A DNA stretch of 64,000 nucleotides, taken from the NCBI RefSeq assembly GCF_013409005.1, contig NZ_JACBZO010000001.1:1922001-1986000 (forward strand), written 5' to 3'. Of the stretch, positions 56,466 to 64,000 are shown piece by piece. Under the pieces are notes generated by a model. The model had not been told where the DNA came from. It did no database searches and saw nothing but the letters and a program-made list of their open reading frames with translations. This DNA is from Demequina lutea (GTDB taxonomy: Bacteria; Actinomycetota; Actinomycetes; Actinomycetales; Demequinaceae). Each line of letters starts with the position of its first letter. The first letter of the stretch is position 1. Both the position numbers and the translations under genes were made by a program.

Positions 56466-57169
56466 GCGCGCGCCTCACACCCGCGCGCCAGCAGGCCCTG
56501 TCCGTCTCGATCGCGACCGGCGCCTACGCGTTGAGCTTCGGGGCCCTTTCCGTCGCGGCCGGCCTCGACCTCTGGCAGACATCCGCGCTGTCGCTTCTCG
56601 TGTTTTCGGGGGGCTCCCAATTCGCGTTCGTCGGCGTCATCGGGGCGGGTGGCATCCCGGCTGTGGCCGCGGCCACCTCAACGTTCCTTGGCATCCGGAA
56701 CGGCTTCTACGGCGTGGCACTCGCGCCCGTATTGCGGCCGTGGCACGGCTGGCGGTCGTGGTGGGGCACTCAGGTAACGATCGACGAGTCGACCGCAGTA
56801 GCGATCGCCCAACCCGAACACGATGCCGAAGCGCGTCGTGCGGGCTTCTGGTGGACGGGCGTCGGCGTCTACGTCTTGTGGAACGCCATCACCATCCTGG
56901 GCGCTCTCGTGGGCCAACGCGTCGGCGACCCCTCGGCGTGGGGGCTCGATGCTGCCGCCGCCGCCGCGTTCCTTGGTCTCGTGTGGCCACGCCTCGCCGA
57001 CCGCCGCGCGCTCGCCGTCGCGGCGGTCGCGTCCGTGATCGCCCTCGCCCTGACCCCGTTTGCCCCGGTAGGCGTACCGATCATGGTCGCCGCAGTCGTC
57101 GCGGTGGCTGCGGGATGGCCCACCCCGCGCGCCGGCACCACGGCCGCAGCGCCCAAGGAGAACTCATGA
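56441..57169 (+). CDS. azlC: AzlC family branched-chain amino-acid exporter subunit
   Basis: A 242-aa integral membrane protein with AzlC features: SIATGAYALSFGALSVAAGL, LVFSGGSQFAFVGVIGAGG and STFLGIRNGFYGVALAP. With AzlD it forms an exporter (BrnFE/YgaZH type) for branched-chain amino acids and related compounds. ATG at 56441 overlaps the preceding gene by 25 bp; a GTG at 56453 is possible. It ends with an ATGA overlap into azlD. Confidence 0.93.
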   Translation: MGTRVAVLGARLTPARQQALSVSIATGAYALSFGALSVAAGLDLWQTSALSLLVFSGGSQFAFVGVIGAGGIPAVAAATSTFLGIRNGFYGVALAPVLRPWHGWRSWWGTQVTIDESTAVAIAQPEHDAEARRAGFWWTGVGVYVLWNAITILGALVGQRVGDPSAWGLDAAAAAAFLGLVWPRLADRRALAVAAVASVIALALTPFAPVGVPIMVAAVVAVAAGWPTPRAGTTAAAPKENS

Positions 57170-57489
57170 CGCCGTACGCGTGGACCTGGGTCGCGATCGT
57201 GGGCGCGGGCGCCGCCATGTGGCTCATCAAGGCCGTGGGTCATCGCGTCCCCGAACACGCTCTCGACAATCCTCGCCTGGTGAGGATCGCGGCACTGGTG
57301 ACGGTGTCACTCCTGACAGCGCTCGCGGCCCTGCAGACCCTGACCGTGGGCAAGGGTCTCGAGGTCGACGCCCGCGTCCCCGCCCTCGCGGTCGCCGCCG
57401 TGCTGTTGTGGCGCAAAGCGCCGTTCATCGTGGTGGTTGCGGTGGCTGCCGGTGTCGCGGCGGGGCTTCGTGCGCTCGGATGGGGCTAA
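57166..57489 (+). CDS. azlD: AzlD family transport protein
   Basis: A 107-aa membrane protein with three or four short helices, the small subunit of the AzlCD exporter. The pattern WVAIVGAGAAMWLIKAVGH then RIAALVTVSLLTALAALQ matches AzlD. Start ATG at 57166 inside the azlC stop. No Lrp-type regulator is adjacent. Confidence 0.92.
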   Translation: MTPYAWTWVAIVGAGAAMWLIKAVGHRVPEHALDNPRLVRIAALVTVSLLTALAALQTLTVGKGLEVDARVPALAVAAVLLWRKAPFIVVVAVAAGVAAGLRALGWG

Positions 57490-57542
57490 GACCGGACGTT
57501 TGGTCGTCACCTGCGCGCGCCGGAGGCCTTACGCTCGGAAGT

Positions 57543-58058
57543 ATGAGCGACTCCCCCACTGCAGACGTTGCCGTCCGCCCCGCGCGCCCAGGCGATGAAG
57601 AAGCCATCGGAAGTATCCAAATCGACTCCTGGGTCGGCGCCATCGGCGAGCAGTTGGGGCGCAAGCGCCACGAGGTCTTCGACCACGACGCGATCGTGAG
57701 CGGGTGGGCAAACTCGATCTCGCAGCCGCCAACGCCGGACCATGTGGTGTTCGTCGCGACGCACGGGGGCGTCGTCGTCGGCTTTGCCGCTGTCGCGCCT
57801 CCCAACCAAATTGTGGCGCTCGAGGTCGACCCCGAGCGTCGGCGCAGGGGCCACGGCTCACGGCTTCTTGCGGCAGCAGTCGATCACCTCAAGGCTCACG
57901 GCGCCACCGACATCAAGCTGTGGTCGCTCTCGAACGACTCCGTGCGGACACACTTCTTGCAGTCGGCCGGCTTTGCCGAATCGGGAATGGTGCGCGAGCT
58001 CGATGGCCTCGGAATCGCGATCCCCGAAAAGCTCTGGCACGCGTCGCTCGAGGCCTAG
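57543..58058 (+). CDS. GNAT family acetyltransferase
   Basis: A 171-aa acetyltransferase. VAVRPARPGDEEAIGSIQ starts the domain; the acetyl-CoA loop reads LEVDPERRRRGHGSRLLAAA near residues 95-114, and a final SVRTHFLQSAGFAESG. The substrate is unknown. ATG at 57543; 53 bp after azlD. Confidence 0.88.
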   Translation: MSDSPTADVAVRPARPGDEEAIGSIQIDSWVGAIGEQLGRKRHEVFDHDAIVSGWANSISQPPTPDHVVFVATHGGVVVGFAAVAPPNQIVALEVDPERRRRGHGSRLLAAAVDHLKAHGATDIKLWSLSNDSVRTHFLQSAGFAESGMVRELDGLGIAIPEKLWHASLEA

Positions 58059-58117
58059 GTCGTCCGCTCCCATTTCGGGGCGTCCGCCCTCAGTTCGCCG
58101 CCCTCAGTTCGCCGCCG

Positions 58118-58624
58118 TCACTCCGCTGGTGTCACTTTCCCGTTGTCCTTTTGTTGCGCGCTGCGCGCGCGACGCGTCCTGTACAGGGTGGCCGCGTGCC
58201 CCAGCGATTTGCGCGCCATCGACCTGTCACCGGCCGCGTCGTAAGCAAAACCTACGTGGAACCAGGCCGCCCAGTCGTCTGGCCGGAGTTCGACCTCCCG
58301 CTTTGCGAACTCGAAGACGGCGTCTTGTGCCTCGGCCGTGAGCCTTCCGCGGGAATCCCGGTCCCCCTCGTGGACCGGCAACCTGCCGTCCGCCTCGAGC
58401 TCGTCGGCCATGCGTTGCACCGCCGTGCCGAGGCGCCATTCGTGAAGGAGCCACCACGCGCCGAGCGCGGGAAACAGCAACAGTGCAAAACCAAGCGCTC
58501 TCGCGACCGGATCGCCCGTTGCGATGAACACGACGGCGCGGCCCGCGACGAGCGCGAAGTACAGCGCGACGATCGAACTCGTGGCGGCTGCGGCCAAGAA
58601 TCCGCGCTTACGTAGCAGACCCAC
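58118..58624 (-). CDS. Membrane protein with C-terminal TPR-like region
   Basis: A 168-aa protein with two N-terminal hydrophobic segments (about 10-30 and 38-60) and a cytoplasmic tail containing RPDDWAAWFHVGFAYDAAGDRSMARKSLGHAATLY, one or one and a half tetratricopeptide-type helix pairs. No family name can be given with confidence. GTG at 58624 overlaps the dapB TAG by one base (TAGTG), so it is translated with dapB. Role unknown. Confidence 0.78.
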   Translation of the reverse strand: MGLLRKRGFLAAAATSSIVALYFALVAGRAVVFIATGDPVARALGFALLLFPALGAWWLLHEWRLGTAVQRMADELEADGRLPVHEGDRDSRGRLTAEAQDAVFEFAKREVELRPDDWAAWFHVGFAYDAAGDRSMARKSLGHAATLYRTRRARSAQQKDNGKVTPAE

Positions 58625-59367
58625 TACAAGTCCATGAAGTGTTCGAGACCCACCGTGAGACCCGAGTGAAGCCCCACCTGGCGAATGCCCAAGAGGACTC
58701 CAGGCATGAAGCTCGCCCTGTCGAAGCTGTCGTGCCTGATGGTGAACTGCTCCCCCGGGTTGCCCATGAGTATCTCCTCATGCGCGACGAGTCCGCGCAA
58801 GCGCACCGCGTGGACGCGCACGCCGTCGACGAGTGCGCCACGGGCGTGGTCCGGGTCGTGGGTGGTGGCATCGGGCGACTGGCCAATGCCCGCCGCCTGC
58901 CGCGCCGCCGCGATGCCCGCGGCCGTATGTGCAGCGGTGCCCGACGGGGCATCGACCTTGTCGGGATGGTGGAGCTCGATGATTTCCACCGACTCGAAGT
59001 ACTTGGAGGCGGCCGCGGACAGGCGCATCGCAAGGACCGCGCCAAGAGCGAAGTTGGGGGCGATCAGTACGCCGAGTTCCGGACGCTCCTTGAGGTGGTC
59101 CTCGACACGCAAGATCGCATCCGGGGTCCAGCCGCTCGTTCCGACGACGGCGTGAATCCCCGCGTCGATGAGCGCGTGGACGTTTGCCTCGGACGCGCTC
59201 GGCACCGTGAAGTCGACCGCGACCTGTGCGCCCGCGTGCGCGGCGACCGCGATGTCGTCGCCCATGTCGAGCGCGGCGACGAGAGCGAGGTCATCGGCCG
59301 CTTCGACCGCTCGCACCACGTTGCCACCCATACGTCCAGATGCCCCAAGCACAGCCACGTTGATCAT
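58624..59367 (-). CDS. dapB: 4-hydroxy-tetrahydrodipicolinate reductase
   Basis: NAD(P)H-dependent second step of the diaminopimelate branch. Rossmann loop VAVLGASGRMGGNVV near the start; VDFTVPSASEANV, GTSGWTP, the active-site HHPDKVDAPSGTA near residue 135-147. Length is 247 aa. Follows the M16 peptidase by 32 bp. Confidence 0.95.
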   Translation of the reverse strand: MINVAVLGASGRMGGNVVRAVEAADDLALVAALDMGDDIAVAAHAGAQVAVDFTVPSASEANVHALIDAGIHAVVGTSGWTPDAILRVEDHLKERPELGVLIAPNFALGAVLAMRLSAAASKYFESVEIIELHHPDKVDAPSGTAAHTAAGIAAARQAAGIGQSPDATTHDPDHARGALVDGVRVHAVRLRGLVAHEEILMGNPGEQFTIRHDSFDRASFMPGVLLGIRQVGLHSGLTVGLEHFMDL

Positions 59368-59399
59368 GACCCGAGCCTACCCGTGGCTCGTGATGCAGC

Positions 59400-60719
59400 C
59401 TAAGTGGCCGGGCCGACCCTCACCTCAACCCGCGGACGGGCGGCGAGTTCGGCGGCTAGTGCGGCCACGCCGTCACCCGTCACGGCGTGCACTTGATCCA
59501 ACGCCTCGCCGATGCTCCACAACTCGCCAAACGCGAGCTCGGCCTTGCCGAGGCGCGACATCCGTGAATACGAGTCCTCGAGCCGCAGCACGGTGCCCCC
59601 CGCAATCTGGCCCTTCGCGCGCTCGAGCTCGCCTGGCGTCACGTCGTAGGCCATGCGCTCGAGCTCGGCCATGAGCAGCCCCGCCACTTCATCCGCCTTT
59701 GAGGTGCCGCATGCGGCATACATCCCGAACTGGCCCACCTCCGCGAGCGGCTGCGCGAACGAGTACACCGCGTAGGCGAGGCCGCGCTTCTCGCGCACCT
59801 CCTGGAACAGCCTGGAGGACATTCCGGCTCCCAGGATGGTCGACAGCACACCCATGGTGTTGCGGCGCGGATCGGCAGCACGCAGGCCCTCGCACCCGAT
59901 GACGATGTGGCTCTGCTCAATATCGCGCGCCACGTCGACTCTGGGCGTGCTAGTTGCCACGACGGGCGCAAACTGATCGCGACGAGCGAGCGGGACTGCT
60001 GCGGGGTCGAGTGCCCAACCGCCCGCGTCGAGGGCCTCGAGGACCCACCCACACAACTCATCGTGATCGACGCCACCGGCGGCGGTGATGACGAGTCCCT
60101 CGGGAACGTAGTGCTGGCGGTAGTGCTCCCACACGGCCTCGCGCGTGACGGCCTTGATGATCGCTGGGGTGCCGCCGATGGGCCGCCCCACCGGGTGGCC
60201 GCCGTGCACCGCCTCGGAGAAGCGCTCATGGGCGACGTCCGCGGGGTCGTCGTCCGCCATCGCGAGCTCCTCGAGGATCACTCCCCGCTCGAGCTCAAAC
60301 TCGTCGTCGCGAAGGGTCGCAGAGGTCACCATGTCCAGGATGACCGACGTGGCCATGTGCAGGTCGACGTCGATGACGCGGGCGTAATAGCAGGTGTATT
60401 CCTTGGCGGTAGCGGCATTGGACTCGCCGCCCACCCGGTCGAAGGACTCCGCAATGTCGAGGGCCGTGCGTGTCGCAGTGCCCTTGAACAACAAGTGCTC
60501 GAGGAAGTGCGTGGAGCCAGCGTGCTCGGGGCCCTCATCGCGCGAACCGACGCCAATCCATGCGCCGATCGTGGCCGAACGCATTCCCGGGATGTGTTGC
60601 GAGAACACCCGCACCCCGCCGGGGAGGATCGTGCGTCGGATGACCGCGCCGTGGTCCTGCTCGAGGATCAGGTGGGCATCAGGGGACGTCGACGCGACGA
60701 GTGGGAGTGGATGAGGCAT
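59400..60719 (-). CDS. M16 family zinc peptidase
   Basis: A 439-aa pitrilysin-type peptidase with the inverted zinc motif HFLEH near residues 71-75, and the distal glutamate region (ELERGVILEELAM). The second M16 domain contains RLFQEVREKRGLAYAVYSF. In actinobacteria such genes commonly follow pnp, as here; the substrate is unknown. The ORF is open to 60977, but the ATG at 60719 gives the family start and lies downstream of the pnp terminator. Confidence 0.9.
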   Translation of the reverse strand: MPHPLPLVASTSPDAHLILEQDHGAVIRRTILPGGVRVFSQHIPGMRSATIGAWIGVGSRDEGPEHAGSTHFLEHLLFKGTATRTALDIAESFDRVGGESNAATAKEYTCYYARVIDVDLHMATSVILDMVTSATLRDDEFELERGVILEELAMADDDPADVAHERFSEAVHGGHPVGRPIGGTPAIIKAVTREAVWEHYRQHYVPEGLVITAAGGVDHDELCGWVLEALDAGGWALDPAAVPLARRDQFAPVVATSTPRVDVARDIEQSHIVIGCEGLRAADPRRNTMGVLSTILGAGMSSRLFQEVREKRGLAYAVYSFAQPLAEVGQFGMYAACGTSKADEVAGLLMAELERMAYDVTPGELERAKGQIAGGTVLRLEDSYSRMSRLGKAELAFGELWSIGEALDQVHAVTGDGVAALAAELAARPRVEVRVGPAT

Positions 60720-60788
60720 GAGGGTGAGCCTATCCCGTCTGCAACGGCTACCCGAAGCGCCGCAACCGCGCTTGCGGTACGACGCAAC

Positions 60789-60822
60789 GAGGGCGGCCCC
60801 TGGTTTCCCAGGAACCGCCCTC
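60789..60822 (-). terminator. Hairpin after pnp (probable terminator)
   Basis: GAGGGCGG (60789-60796) pairs with CCGCCCTC (60815-60822), with an inner CCTGG/CCAGG pair, 57 bp past the pnp stop. On the minus strand it lies before the M16 gene. A nearby direct duplication of CCTCGTGGACGAGAGG (from about 60819 and 60837) may extend the structure. There is no long T run, so termination may be partial. Confidence 0.6.
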
Positions 60823-60879
60823 GTGGACGAGAGGCTCGCCCTCGTGGACGAGAGGTGGTGACTCAGCGTCGTGAACCGC

Positions 60880-63096
60880 TTAGTTGTCGACACCCTCTGC
60901 AACGTCGGCCGATGCACCGGGAGCGTCGACAACGCCAAGCGACAGCTTGCCGCGCGGGTCGATCTCGGTGACCTCAACCTGAACCTTCTGACCCACGGAG
61001 AGCACGTCTTCGACGTTCTCCACGCGAGCGCCGCCCACGAGCTTGCGGATCTGCGAGATGTGCAGCAGACCGTCCTTGCCGGGGCTGAGCGACACGAACG
61101 CGCCGAAGGCGACCGTCTTCACGACGGTACCGACGAAGCGCTCGCCAACCTCGGGCATGTGCGGGTTGGCGATGGCGTTGATGGCCGCACGGGCCGCCTC
61201 CGCCGAAGGGCCGTCGACGGCACCGATGAACACGGTCCCGTCGTCCTCGATCGAGATGTCGGCGCCGGTCTCGTCCTGGATCTGGTTGATCATCTTGCCC
61301 TTCGGGCCAATGACCTCACCGATCTTGTCAATCGGCACCTTGACCGTGATGATGCGCGGTGCGAACTCGCTCATCTCATCGGGCTCGGTGATGGCCTGGG
61401 CCATCACGTCGAGGATGTGCAGACGAGCGTCCTTTGCCTGCGAGAGCGCAGCGCCAAGAACCGACGCGGGAATGCCGTCGAGCTTGGTGTCGAGCTGGAT
61501 GGCCGTCACGAACTCGCGGGTACCGGCAACCTTGAAGTCCATGTCGCCGAATGCATCCTCGGCGCCCAGGATGTCGGTGAGTGCCGCGTAGCGCATCTCG
61601 CCGTCAACCATGTCGGACACGAGGCCCATGGCGATGCCTGCGACGGGGGCCCTAAGGGGCACACCGGCATTCAGCAGGGCCAAGGTCGAGGCGCAGACAG
61701 AGCCCATCGACGTCGAGCCGTTCGAGCCCAGCGCCTCGGAGACCTGACGGATCGCGTACGGGAAGTCCTCGCGCGAAGGGAGAACGGGCACGAGGGCACG
61801 CTCTGCGAGCGCACCGTGGCCAATCTCACGACGCTTGGGGGAACCCACGCGGCCGGTCTCGCCCGTGGAGAAGGGCGGGAAGTTGTAGTGGTGGACGTAG
61901 CGCTTCTTCTTCTCGGGGTTAAACGAGTCGATCTGCTGTTCCATCTTGAGCATGTTGAGCGTGGTGATGCCCAGGATCTGGGTCTCGCCGCGCTCGAAGA
62001 TAGCCGAGCCGTGAACACGCGGGATCGGGCCAACCTCGGCCGTCAGCGGGCGAATGTCCTTGAGGCCACGGCCGTCGATGCGGATGCCATCCTTGAGGAT
62101 GCGCTGGCGAATGGTCTTCTTGGTGACCGAGCGAACGGCTGCCGAGATTTCCTTCTCGCGACCCTCGAACTGAGCGTCAAGGCTGGCGTGCGCCGCGTCC
62201 TTGATCTCATCGAGGCGGTCTTCGCGCTCGTGCTTGTCGGCGATCTGCAGCGCGGCGGACAGGTCCGCCTCGGTAGCAGCGGTCACCGCGGCCAGGACGT
62301 CGTCCTGGTAGTCGAGGAACCTGGGGAACTCCTTGGGCGCCTTGGCAGACTTGCCCGCGAGCTCGATCTGCGCCTCGCACAGCGCCCTGAGGAACGGCTT
62401 GGCCGCCTCGAGACCCTCTGCCACGACGGCCTCGGTGGGTGCCTGGGCGCCCTCCGCAATCAAGGTAAAGGAATCGTTGGTGGCTTCCGCCTCGACCATC
62501 ATGATGGCGATGTCATCGCCAGCGATGCGGCCGGCAACGACCATGTCGAAGACGGCGCGTTCCTTCTGCGAGTACTTGGGGAACGCGATCCACTGGCCAT
62601 CGACGAGCGCGATGCGCACACCGGCGATGGGGCCCGTGAACGGCAGGCCCGACAGCTGCGTCGACGCCGAGGCGGCGTTGATGGCGAGCGTGTCGTACGA
62701 GTCTTCGGGGTTGATGGCGAGGACGGTGATGACGACCTGGACCTCGTTGCGGAGACCGGACACGAAGGTCGGGCGCAACGGACGGTCGATCAGACGGCAC
62801 GTCAGGATCGCGTCGGTCGAGGGACGACCCTCGCGACGGAAGAACGAGCCGGGGATCTTTCCTGCCGCGTACGAGCGCTCTTCCACGTCCACCGTGAGGG
62901 GGAAGAAGTCGAAGCCGTCGCGGGGGTGCTTACCGGCCGTGGTGGCCGAAAGCAACATGGTGTCGTTGTCTAGGTAGGCGGCAACGGTACCGGCGGCCTG
63001 CTGTGCAAGGCGGCCGGTCTCGAAACGCACCGTACGGGTTCCGTAGCGACCATTGTCGATGATTGCTTCGGCGAACTGGATGTCGGGACCTTCCAT
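60880..63096 (-). CDS. pnp: Polyribonucleotide nucleotidyltransferase (PNPase)
   Basis: Phosphorolytic 3'-5' exoribonuclease of RNA turnover. Two RNase PH-like domains ([50 protein letters not shown]; second core with [23 protein letters not shown]), a KH domain ([20 protein letters not shown]) and an S1 domain ([26 protein letters not shown]). Length is 738 aa. The start is the ATG at 63096; upstream extension in the open frame to 63219 is leader. Preceded by rpsO, the usual order. Confidence 0.97.
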   Translation of the reverse strand: MEGPDIQFAEAIIDNGRYGTRTVRFETGRLAQQAAGTVAAYLDNDTMLLSATTAGKHPRDGFDFFPLTVDVEERSYAAGKIPGSFFRREGRPSTDAILTCRLIDRPLRPTFVSGLRNEVQVVITVLAINPEDSYDTLAINAASASTQLSGLPFTGPIAGVRIALVDGQWIAFPKYSQKERAVFDMVVAGRIAGDDIAIMMVEAEATNDSFTLIAEGAQAPTEAVVAEGLEAAKPFLRALCEAQIELAGKSAKAPKEFPRFLDYQDDVLAAVTAATEADLSAALQIADKHEREDRLDEIKDAAHASLDAQFEGREKEISAAVRSVTKKTIRQRILKDGIRIDGRGLKDIRPLTAEVGPIPRVHGSAIFERGETQILGITTLNMLKMEQQIDSFNPEKKKRYVHHYNFPPFSTGETGRVGSPKRREIGHGALAERALVPVLPSREDFPYAIRQVSEALGSNGSTSMGSVCASTLALLNAGVPLRAPVAGIAMGLVSDMVDGEMRYAALTDILGAEDAFGDMDFKVAGTREFVTAIQLDTKLDGIPASVLGAALSQAKDARLHILDVMAQAITEPDEMSEFAPRIITVKVPIDKIGEVIGPKGKMINQIQDETGADISIEDDGTVFIGAVDGPSAEAARAAINAIANPHMPEVGERFVGTVVKTVAFGAFVSLSPGKDGLLHISQIRKLVGGARVENVEDVLSVGQKVQVEVTEIDPRGKLSLGVVDAPGASADVAEGVDN

Positions 63097-63413
63097 TAAG
63101 GTCTCACGCTCCTCTTTCAAAAGGGAGCAGGCAGGCACAACCCGGCCATGTAGCCAGTGCTGATCGTCAGTCGACACGCTCAGAGCGCCAGCGCTAAGGG
63201 GGGCTCTGCTCATCTCCACCGAGGATCAGCGGTTTGCCGACCCGCTCGGTATGCAGGTAGAACTCGCACGTCGCGAGCGGTTCAACCCTATCACTGCGGG
63301 CCGCGTCGGGCGGGGTAATGCTTGAGGCAAATGAAAGGGCCCGGCTGCTCAGCTCCCGTAAGGGGCGAACAGCCGGGCCCGAGCGCCGTCTGGCGCGTCG
63401 GTCCGGTGAGGGA
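63097..63413. other. 317-bp gap between rpsO and pnp
   Basis: Holds the rpsO terminator (63337-63380) and the pnp leader. Within the leader a 21-nt hairpin (63108-63128, GCTCC/GGAGC arms) covers the only AGGAG in front of pnp. A promoter is presumably present but I cannot place it. Confidence 0.55.
63337..63380 (-). terminator. Rho-independent terminator after rpsO
   Basis: Perfect 11-bp stem: GGGCCCGGCTG (63337-63347) and CAGCCGGGCCC (63370-63380), followed on the minus strand by TTTCATTT. Lies 34 bp past the rpsO stop, separating it from pnp, although read-through is common at this locus in bacteria. Confidence 0.85.
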
Positions 63414-63683
63414 CTAGCGACGCAGGCCCAGGCGCTCAATCAGTGCGCGGTAGCGCTCGATGTCGACCTTCTGGAGGTAACCCAGGAGGCGACGGCGCTT
63501 GCCAACAAGGAGCAGCAGCCCACGACGCGAGTGGTGGTCGTGCTTGTGCACCTTGCCGTGCTCGGTGAGGTCGAGGATGCGCTGCGTGAGCATCGCCACC
63601 TGAACCTCGGGTGAACCCGTGTCACCCTCGTGGGTGGCGTAATCGGTCATGATGGACTTCTTGACGTCTGGCTCGAGCGGCAC
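63414..63683 (-). CDS. rpsO: 30S ribosomal protein S15
   Basis: An 89-aa primary 16S rRNA-binding protein of the small subunit. Family sequence is complete: [51 protein letters not shown], and [15 protein letters not shown] start at 63683 with AAGGAGAA five bases upstream. The rpsO-pnp order is conserved across bacteria. Confidence 0.98.
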   Translation of the reverse strand: MPLEPDVKKSIMTDYATHEGDTGSPEVQVAMLTQRILDLTEHGKVHKHDHHSRRGLLLLVGKRRRLLGYLQKVDIERYRALIERLGLRR

Positions 63684-63805
63684 AGGTTCTCCTTATAGAT
63701 CGTTGCGCGGCGCACCCGGGCTTGTTCTCCGGGGCACTGGGATCCGCGGCCGTTTCACGGCGACCGCCAACTATACAGGAGCATTCGCCCGTGTGCCACG
63801 CGAAC

Positions 63806-64000
63806 TACAGCGCGGGGACCCCAAGGACCTTGCGGGTCCAGGCGACGTCCTCGTGAAGCGCGGCAACAAGGCCCTCGATGCCGCCGAAGTCGAGCATCGG
63901 CCGCTCCCACTCGATCAGGTCGAGCGCCACGCGGGCTCCGTACAGGTCGAGCCCCTCGCGATCGAGGACGAAGGCCTCGACCCGCAGGTCCTTGGTGCCC
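63806..64000 (-). CDS. ribF: Bifunctional riboflavin kinase/FAD synthetase RibF (3' end only)
   Basis: The last 64 codons and TAG stop (63806-63808) of a minus-strand gene that continues past the right edge. The sequence RVEAFVLDREGLDLYGARVA, then RPMLDFGGIEGLVAALHEDV, is the characteristic end of the riboflavin kinase domain. ribF lies upstream of rpsO in many actinobacteria, which fits. The gap to rpsO (63684-63805) has a possible TATAGT -10 near 63771. Confidence 0.88.

Noticed and set aside
60871..62973. 700-codon open frame on the plus strand opposite pnp
   Set aside because: It is a shadow of pnp caused by high GC; its Arg/Gly/Asp-rich translation resembles no protein and pnp is certain.

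Overview
The window is 64 kb of high-GC DNA with the gene content and order of an actinobacterium, probably order Micrococcales. The evidence is a dcw cluster of MraZ-RsmH-FtsL-PBP-MurE-MurF-MraY-MurD-FtsW, the pgsA-cinA-clgR-DUF3046-recA-recX string, a lexA / LysM gene / nrdR arrangement, actinobacterial SOS boxes of the TCGAAC-N4-GTTCGA type, and many GTG starts. The species cannot be fixed from the sequence. Most of the window is ordinary, tightly packed core genome, and many neighbours overlap by ATGA or GTGA.

Layout. 1-9949 (minus): division and peptidoglycan precursor genes, ftsW (cut by the window edge) back to mraZ, with three 10-bp-spaced GTGGAG repeats in front of mraZ that look like its own operator. 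10142-14657 (plus): MoxR ATPase, DUF58 protein and a TgpA-type transglutaminase. 14602-19616: DUF3040 membrane protein, cold-shock protein, PAC2 protein, HelD-like helicase and an exported metzincin-like protease. 19682-23373: serA and a DEAD-box helicase whose tail is an exact 12-copy 54-bp repeat. 23370-25092: nrdR, a small membrane LysM protein, and divergent lexA with three SOS boxes between them. 25156-43190 (mostly minus): DinG-like helicase, hflX, RsmC-like methyltransferase, dapF, miaA, miaB, rny, recX, recA (SOS box), DUF3046, clgR-like, cinA C-terminal type, pgsA, a PAS-GGDEF-EAL protein and ftsK.

43200-51600 is the accessory, eroded part. It holds a small membrane protein and a zincin, clusters of 41-bp-period repeats, two 166-bp direct repeats (about 92% identical) either side of an aldo/keto reductase, a likely gene remnant, and a sugar ABC transporter operon in decay. 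The binding-protein gene has lost its front and carries a 12-copy 8-bp microsatellite that breaks the frame. The first permease has an internal deletion. The second permease and a GH127 beta-L-arabinofuranosidase are intact.

51696-64000 returns to core genes: rnj, dapA, thyA, folA, two GNAT acetyltransferases, azlC/azlD, a small TPR-like membrane protein, dapB, an M16 peptidase, pnp, rpsO and the 3' end of ribF.

The genes fall into connected themes: wall precursor synthesis and septation (mur/fts genes, with dapA/dapB/dapF for diaminopimelate and lysine), DNA damage response (lexA, recA, recX, LysM inhibitor, DinG-like), RNA turnover (rny, rnj, pnp), and nucleotide and folate supply (thyA, folA, nrdR). 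I found no tRNA or rRNA genes, no insertion sequence with a transposase, no CRISPR array and no recognisable defence or biosynthetic cluster.
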